35,139 nucleotides of DNA from positions 1 to 35,139 of the forward strand of contig JBBIQK010000031.1 in the NCBI GenBank assembly GCA_037442365.1, given 5' to 3'. Origin of the DNA: GBS-DC sp037442365 (GTDB lineage Bacteria; Armatimonadota; Fimbriimonadia; Fimbriimonadales; GBS-DC). How positions within the stretch are numbered: the stretch's first letter is position 1; every line of letters starts with the position of its first letter. Below the pieces are notes generated by a model. It worked only from the letters and a program-made list of their open reading frames with translations. It ran no database searches and had not been told where the DNA came from. Both the position numbers and the translations under genes were made by a program. This document shows positions 31,404-35,139 of this stretch, piece after piece.

Positions 31404-31632
31404 CTAATCCTGCAGCCGCCGATAGCACCACTTCGCCGTGTGTCCCTCGTCAAAGCCGTAATCCTGCGGAAACACCGCCTTGAACGCCTCACCAGAATCG
31501 GGGCGCGCCAGACCCTCAGGTTCGCTTCAGGCGCAACGGCGCGGCGTAGAGCGCGGGCGCGAACCACGCCGCCCGCTCCGCCGCATACACCCGCGCCGCG
31601 CGCACCCACGCCTCAATCGGCAAATGGCTCAT
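31404..31632 (-). pseudogene. Internally deleted and frameshifted DUF2201-type putative metallopeptidase gene
   Basis: ATG 31632 starts MSHLPIEAWVRAARVYAAER then AAWFAPALYAAPLRLKRT and a stop. In another frame, the end EGLARPDSGEAFKAVFPQDY, GFDEGHTAKWCYRRLQD and TAG (31404-31406) follows. The first part resembles the N-terminus and the second the C-terminus of DUF2201-type putative metallopeptidases; the middle with the HExxH site is missing, so an internal deletion is inferred. The total is 229 bases, 76 codons plus one. The start overlaps the stop of the preceding HEAT gene as ATGA, so the genes were once coupled. The family match is from memory and moderately sure. Confidence 0.45.
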
Positions 31633-32076
31633 GGTTGATGGTTCTCCCGAATCTTTTCAATCGCCCTACGGGCGAAGTCGCGTACCCAGCTATATTTGTC
31701 AATACGGGCAACTTTCTCCAGCGCGGGGATGGCTTGCGGGTCGCCGATTGCGCCCAAGTCCCAACACGCCGCCTGACGAACATGTCCATATCCATCCCCC
31801 CAGCGCCTGAAGGAGCACGGGCACAGCAGGCGCGCCCGCCTGCGATAGCTCTTTGACAGTGCGCAGCCGCAAATCTCGATCCTCTGTCCACCACTTGCGT
31901 CCCTGCAAGTAATGGCTGCAGGGCGCCATCCGCGTCGACCCCTCGCCCAGCAACTCCACACAGGGGTTGTCAACTAACTCATACTCGCCCCAGCCTGTGA
32001 TGCGCAAACGCACAGGGTGCATGTTGCCCTCCGCGCAGGGCGCTTGCAGTTCCAGCACAACGCCTTGCCAACTCAT
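31629..32076 (-). pseudogene. HEAT-repeat protein gene with a frameshift in a six-G run
   Basis: From ATG 32076 the frame reads MSWQGVVLELQAPCAEGNMH, WTEDRDLRLRTVKELSQAGA and PAVPVLLQALG, then breaks. The continuing frame has GYGHVRQAACWDLGAIGDPQ, AIPALEKVARIDKYSWVRDF and ARRAIEKIRENHQP with a TGA at 31629-31631. The two halves meet at C6 on the plus strand (31796-31801); five instead of six would join them as ALGDGYGHVRQ. The protein of about 148 residues would have an N-terminal β-rich part and C-terminal HEAT (PBS lyase-like) repeats. Length is 448 bases, 149 codons plus one. Phase variation, decay or a homopolymer error are all possible. Confidence 0.7.
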
Positions 32077-32199
32077 CGCCAGCGTCCCTCCAGTATCGGG
32101 GTCAGTTCTTCAAAGTGCGGGCGCGCCCCAGTAGCCTTTGGGCGTTGAGGTCGCCAGCGCGAGTAGCAGTTCGGTGGCTCCTTCAGCGTAGACGGGCAT
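32073..32199 (-). pseudogene. Frameshifted gene fragment upstream of the HEAT gene
   Basis: The minus strand reads WAYLHTAMPVYAEGATELLL then ALATSTPKGYWG, after which a shift at a GGGG run leads to RPHFEELTPILEGRWR and a TGA (32073-32075) overlapping the HEAT gene ATG as ATGA. No intact start exists upstream, since a TGA interrupts 8 codons before ATG 32199. It is probably the 3' end of a larger gene. 127 bases is 42 codons plus one. The family is not recognised. Confidence 0.4.
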
Positions 32200-32275
32200 G
32201 GCTGTATGTAAATACGCCCATCAGTAGGGTATTCCTGCTGGGGTTCGCGGGGTTTTGGGGGAGACTCTCTGGCGC

Positions 32276-32860
32276 CTAAATCCTGAAATCATCAACGGTC
32301 AGGTTCGGGAAGGCGTACTCGGTGTAGAGGCGCAAGGAGCGCACCCCCTTCGCATCGGCGTACTCGATGCGCAGGGGCATCAGGTCTGTGCGCTCCAGCA
32401 TGATTGCTGCCCGTTGCACGGGGTCGTTTCGGGGCGCGAAGATGAGCTGGTAGCCGTTGCGTTGCCCCTGTTGCACGTTTTTGACAGGCTCCGTCTTCGC
32501 GCCGCGAAACAGCCGCTGAAGGTCTTTCAGGATGTACCCCAGATCGGTCTCGAAAAAGCGTGCGATTTCGGGGTCGTTGAGTTCGTACACGCGGCGGATG
32601 AACCCCTTGCGGGCGTGTACCTTTTTCTCCGCGTCGGGGTTGTAGGTCAGCACCGCGCCGTTGCTGAAGGCGTCGCGCTGCACAATGGTCATCTTGCGGT
32701 AGTGCGGCTGCAGGAACTCCAGCGTGTAGATTTGCTTCGCGCCGAGCTTGCCCGTTCGCTCCTCGCGCTCCTGAAACTCCCATGTGTAGCGGTAGGCGCG
32801 TGTGCGGGCAACCTTCTGCGCGAACTGCGCCATCAGCTGCTGCGGGGTCGGGGGTTGCAT
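32276..32860 (-). CDS. LolA-like fold protein, second copy, without signal peptide
   Basis: A 194-residue protein starting 3 bases after the stop of the upstream isomerase-like gene, with GGAGGTGTGA as ribosome binding site, so the two are coupled. The sequence resembles LolA-like outer-membrane lipoprotein carriers (AYRYTWEFQEREERTGKLGA, IYTLEFLQPHYRKMTIVQRD, GAVLTYNPDAEKKVHARKGF, IMLERTDLMPLRIEYADAKG and TEYAFPNLTVDDF). There is no export signal. It has the same general pattern as the protein at 16046-16708. Function is unknown; the family call is moderate. Confidence 0.6.
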   Translation of the reverse strand: MQPPTPQQLMAQFAQKVARTRAYRYTWEFQEREERTGKLGAKQIYTLEFLQPHYRKMTIVQRDAFSNGAVLTYNPDAEKKVHARKGFIRRVYELNDPEIARFFETDLGYILKDLQRLFRGAKTEPVKNVQQGQRNGYQLIFAPRNDPVQRAAIMLERTDLMPLRIEYADAKGVRSLRLYTEYAFPNLTVDDFRI

Positions 32861-32863
32861 CGC

Positions 32864-33703
32864 TCACACCTCCGGCGCGATAAATTGTTCCAGGTAGCGT
32901 TTACCGATGAGGAAGCCCTCCTCGCGTCCGACGGCGGCGTCCTCGTGTTCAATCGAGAGCACGCCGTTGAACCCGACGCGGCGCAACGCACCGATATACT
33001 CGCCCCAGCGCACGCTGCCCAGCCCCGGGATCACATACCGCCACCAGCCGCTGCCCTGATTACCCACATACTCCAGCCGTGCGCGCATCACCTCCGTGTC
33101 TTTCGCATGCGTATGAAAGATGCGCGAGCCGAACAGGAACACCGCGTTGATGTAGTCAATCTGCTGCCAGAGCAGGTGCGAGGGGTCGAAGTTCAGCCCG
33201 AAGTTGGGATGCGGCACGACCTCGAACAGCCGCTGCCAGTGATCCAGCGCCTGAATGTTGGTCGCGAACCAGTTTTCGAGGGCGATATTCACCCCGCGCT
33301 CGCCTGCGTACTCGCAAAGCGGATGGAACACTTCGGCGCAGTCTTCCTCGATGGTCTGGATTTTGCTCTTGCCGGGCATCGGGTGTCCCGCGAGGGTGCA
33401 GACGACCTCCACGCCGAGCGTGTGCGCAATCTCAATCGCGCGCCGCACGCCCGCGTTGTTGCGCGCGCGCTCGTTCGGGTCGGGATGGGTGTTGTTCGTG
33501 TAGAACGCGACGGCGGACAGGCGCACGCCCGTGCGCTCTATCAGACGCTGTAGCGCGTCCACATCGGGAGCCTCCAGATTGAGGTGCGGATGCCCGTACC
33601 CGCACGCGAGTTCGAGCGTTTTGAACCCGTGCTTCTGCGCGAACTCGAAGACCTTCTCCAGCGGCTCGTTCGAAAACGGCGCGGTCAAAATGCCCACATG
33701 CAT
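32864..33703 (-). CDS. Sugar phosphate isomerase/epimerase (xylose isomerase-like TIM barrel)
   Basis: A 279-residue TIM-barrel protein of the xylose isomerase-like superfamily. ATG 33703 (MHVGILTAPFSNEPLEKVFE) is chosen; a TATATG lies 4 bases upstream. Barrel strands carry the expected metal-ligand positions in IALENWFATN (Glu), NFGLNFDPSHLLW (Asp and His), IFHTHAKDTEV (His, Asp) and VLSIEHEDAAVG (Glu). Such enzymes interconvert sugars or sugar derivatives such as inosose; the substrate cannot be deduced. It is coupled downstream to the LolA-like gene. A neighbouring DUF1080 gene suggests carbohydrate use. Confidence 0.9.
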   Translation of the reverse strand: MHVGILTAPFSNEPLEKVFEFAQKHGFKTLELACGYGHPHLNLEAPDVDALQRLIERTGVRLSAVAFYTNNTHPDPNERARNNAGVRRAIEIAHTLGVEVVCTLAGHPMPGKSKIQTIEEDCAEVFHPLCEYAGERGVNIALENWFATNIQALDHWQRLFEVVPHPNFGLNFDPSHLLWQQIDYINAVFLFGSRIFHTHAKDTEVMRARLEYVGNQGSGWWRYVIPGLGSVRWGEYIGALRRVGFNGVLSIEHEDAAVGREEGFLIGKRYLEQFIAPEV

Positions 33704-33751
33704 AGTGCATATAGGGTTCGAGGCGCGCACGGGAATTCCTGCCAACGGGCG

Positions 33752-34018
33752 TCAGCCGTGCGGATTGCCTTCCAGCAGCAGGTAGCACATTGGGCAGCCG
33801 TACAGCCCGGTTTCGCGCGCCTGCTGGGTCGTTGCGCCGCAGAAGGGGCATGCGGGGTAGGTCTGCGGCGGCGGCTTCAGGCGTCGCAACCAGCCCACAA
33901 GGGGAACGCCCAGCGTGCGGCGGCTCCACGCTTCGGCGCACGAATCGCACAGGCGCAGGCGTTGCAGCCCTGCCTGCGCCTGATAGGTTGCCATGCGTTC
34001 ACAATAGGCGCAGCTCAT
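33752..34018 (-). CDS. Small four-CxxC zinc-ribbon protein
   Basis: An 88-residue protein with eight cysteines in four CxxC pairs: C3/C6, C24/C27, C57/C60 (CPFCG) and C75/C78 (CPMC). The N-terminal pair of ribbons resembles the zinc domain of McsA-type and UVR-associated proteins, but no arginine-kinase-activator or UVR motif is present. It probably binds two zinc ions and could act in protein or nucleic-acid contacts. The ATG overlaps the stop of the aminotransferase gene as ATGA (34015-34018), so both are translated together. Exact family is uncertain. Confidence 0.75.
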   Translation of the reverse strand: MSCAYCERMATYQAQAGLQRLRLCDSCAEAWSRRTLGVPLVGWLRRLKPPPQTYPACPFCGATTQQARETGLYGCPMCYLLLEGNPHG

Positions 34019-34905
34019 CGCACGCCGACGCCTATCCGCACGCCGTCCACACGCACACGCTGGCGGAACTCGCCGATGATGCGCGTGGTCAGCTCGCCCG
34101 GCTTGCCCGTTCCAATCGGACGGTGATCCAGCGCCACCATCGGGATAATCTCCGCCGCTGTGCCCGTCAGGAACGCCTCATCGGCAGTGTAGACATCGTG
34201 CAGCGTGAGCCAGTCCTCCACGACGGGGATGCCCAAATCGTGCGCAATCTCTATCACTGTGTTGCGTGTAATCCCTTTCAGAATCCCGCATGCGGGATGC
34301 GGCGTGCGCAGCGCCCCGTCGCTCACGATAAACAGGTTGTCGCCCGTCGCTTCGGCGACATAGCCCTGTGCGTTCAGCATCAAGCCCTCGCCCGCGCCCT
34401 GACGGTTCGCCTCCATCTTCGCCTGGATGTTCGCCACATAGCGACCGATGGACTTGATGCGCGGGTCGAGCGAATCGGGCGTCATCACGCGCGTGGAGAC
34501 CGTCACTACCCGCACGCCCGACTCATACATCTCTGGCGGATAGAGCGCCAGGCGCGTGATAGCAATCATCACATTGGGCGTCTGGTCAATGTTTTCGGGG
34601 TTCAGCCCGATGCCTGTGCCGCGCGAGACCGAGAGGCGGATGTAGGCGTTCTCGGCGTCGGCGGCTTCCGCGGTGTCAATCACACGCTGCTTCAATTCGT
34701 CGTAATCGATCATCCCCTGAATATCCAGATGGCGCACGCCATCATAGAGGCGTTTCAGGTGGGGGTCTAACTTAAAGATATTCCGACTGTAGATACGGAT
34801 GCCTTCGAAGAGACCGTCTCCATACAGGTAGGCGTGGTCAAAGACGGGCAGGCACGCTTCCTCTAACGGGGTGATACGACCGTTCCAGTTGACCATCATG
34901 CGCAT
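34015..34905 (-). CDS. ilvE: Branched-chain amino acid aminotransferase (PLP fold type IV)
   Basis: A 296-residue transaminase for Leu, Ile and Val. ATG 34905 follows GGAGG (34916-34920) by 10 bases; a longer frame from 34983 has an implausible Arg-rich start. Key features are NWNGRITPLEEACLPVFDHA, YLYGDGLFEGIRIYSRN, the PLP lysine K151 in RIKSIGRYVANIQAKMEANR, GYVAEATGDNLFIVSDG, LKGITRNTVIEIAHDLGIPV and EAFLTGTAAEIIPMVALDHR. Length and motifs fit class IV aminotransferases; D-amino acid or ADC-type activity is less likely. A TATAAT box lies at about 34988-34993 and a GTCGGCG/CGCCGAC hairpin (34947-34964) sits in the leader. Confidence 0.93.
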   Translation of the reverse strand: MRMMVNWNGRITPLEEACLPVFDHAYLYGDGLFEGIRIYSRNIFKLDPHLKRLYDGVRHLDIQGMIDYDELKQRVIDTAEAADAENAYIRLSVSRGTGIGLNPENIDQTPNVMIAITRLALYPPEMYESGVRVVTVSTRVMTPDSLDPRIKSIGRYVANIQAKMEANRQGAGEGLMLNAQGYVAEATGDNLFIVSDGALRTPHPACGILKGITRNTVIEIAHDLGIPVVEDWLTLHDVYTADEAFLTGTAAEIIPMVALDHRPIGTGKPGELTTRIIGEFRQRVRVDGVRIGVGVR

Positions 34906-34946
34906 CGTTGCATAGCCTCCTTGTGCAGGCGTCTCGCGGCGGAGGC

Positions 34947-34964
34947 GTCGGCGCTCCCGCCGAC
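34947..34964 (-). other. Leader hairpin of the aminotransferase mRNA
   Basis: GTCGGCG (34947-34953) and CGCCGAC (34958-34964) pair perfectly with a 4-base loop, between the TATAAT box and the ribosome binding site at 34916-34920. A regulatory role is possible, but no known leader or riboswitch is matched. Confidence 0.35.
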
Positions 34965-35013
34965 GAGAAGACCGCTTGCCCATGGGGATTATACCCTATC
35001 TTCCTGCCCCGCC

Positions 35014-35139
35014 CATTGGCATCAATTTAAGCCCTTTTGGGCTATAATCTTAGCATGCACAACGGCAACTGACATCTACTGAACAGCTGGAGAACATCCT
35101 GCGACGACTCTTGGACACCGAAGCCGACACACTCGCGAA
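35014..35139 (+). mobile_element. Right terminal copy of the insertion-sequence end with 5' part of a transposase gene
   Basis: 35014-35138 is the exact reverse complement of 1-125. It starts CATTGGCATCAA, has the hairpin AGCCC (35030-35034), TTTT, GGGCT (35039-35043), the TATAAT at 35043-35048, and a frame from about 35069 (CTG) reading LTSTEQLENILRRLLDTEAD to the window end. A minor frame from ATG 35055 stops after five codons. The transposase faces out of the window, so this copy and the left one are inverted with respect to each other. Confidence 0.7.

Noticed and set aside
34905..34983. Longer start for the aminotransferase at 34983
   Set aside because: It adds a basic, Arg-rich stretch not seen in the family, and lies only 4 bases from a TATAAT; GGAGG supports the start at 34905.

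Overview
The window looks like a contig from a diderm, flagellated bacterium of the Armatimonadota type. The taxon is inferred from a DUF1559-style prepilin (FTLIELLVVIAIIAILAAI start, C-terminal H-X9-DG motif), a β-barrel outer-membrane protein, a WhiG/FliA sigma factor and the generally high GC content. No rRNA is present to confirm it. Most genes are chromosomal housekeeping or envelope genes in short, mixed-strand operons.

Both ends carry the same 125-bp sequence in inverted orientation (1-125 and 35014-35138, identical base for base). Each copy holds a hairpin, a TATAAT box and the first codons of an outward-facing, probably IS4-type transposase, so the window is bounded by two inverted copies of one insertion sequence.

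Layout. 184-1301: prepilin plus a small membrane protein. 1302-3960: AT-richer accessory segment with a nested inverted repeat (MITE-like), remnants of a truncated and frameshifted gene pair, a secreted HAF-repeat/dockerin-like protein and a frameshifted LuxR-type regulator. 4010-7110: divergent PilZ protein and a chemoreceptor with a twin linker repeat, a zinc-binding CZB tail and a sigma-28-like promoter. 7085-9293 (minus): parB, cmk and a DUF4230 protein. 9479-10279: secreted β-sandwich protein. 10386-11021 (minus): ExoD. 11054-11390: RNase P RNA. 11408-12685: large protein of unknown family. 12679-15992 (minus): nuoD and ligA. 16046-17444: LolA-like protein and a methyltransferase. 17451-20276 (minus): β-barrel protein, aldehyde dehydrogenase and a degenerate receiver. 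20393-22531: unknown protein and glycogen synthase. 22583-24393: small membrane protein, an in-frame triple 162-bp repeat and the FliA/WhiG sigma factor. 24436-27830: hybrid histidine kinase, hypoxanthine phosphoribosyltransferase and a membrane-anchored protein. 27809-34905 (minus): branched-chain aminotransferase, Zn-ribbon protein, sugar isomerase-like TIM barrel, LolA-like protein, a decayed three-gene operon, DUF1080, M24 peptidase and a GHL10 glycosidase-like protein.

Several genes have a -10-like box only 4-9 bases before the start codon, suggesting leaderless transcripts. No complete new defence or mobile system is visible. The least explained items are the 425-residue protein after rnpB, the in-frame tandem repeat before fliA, and the decayed operon at 31404-32199.
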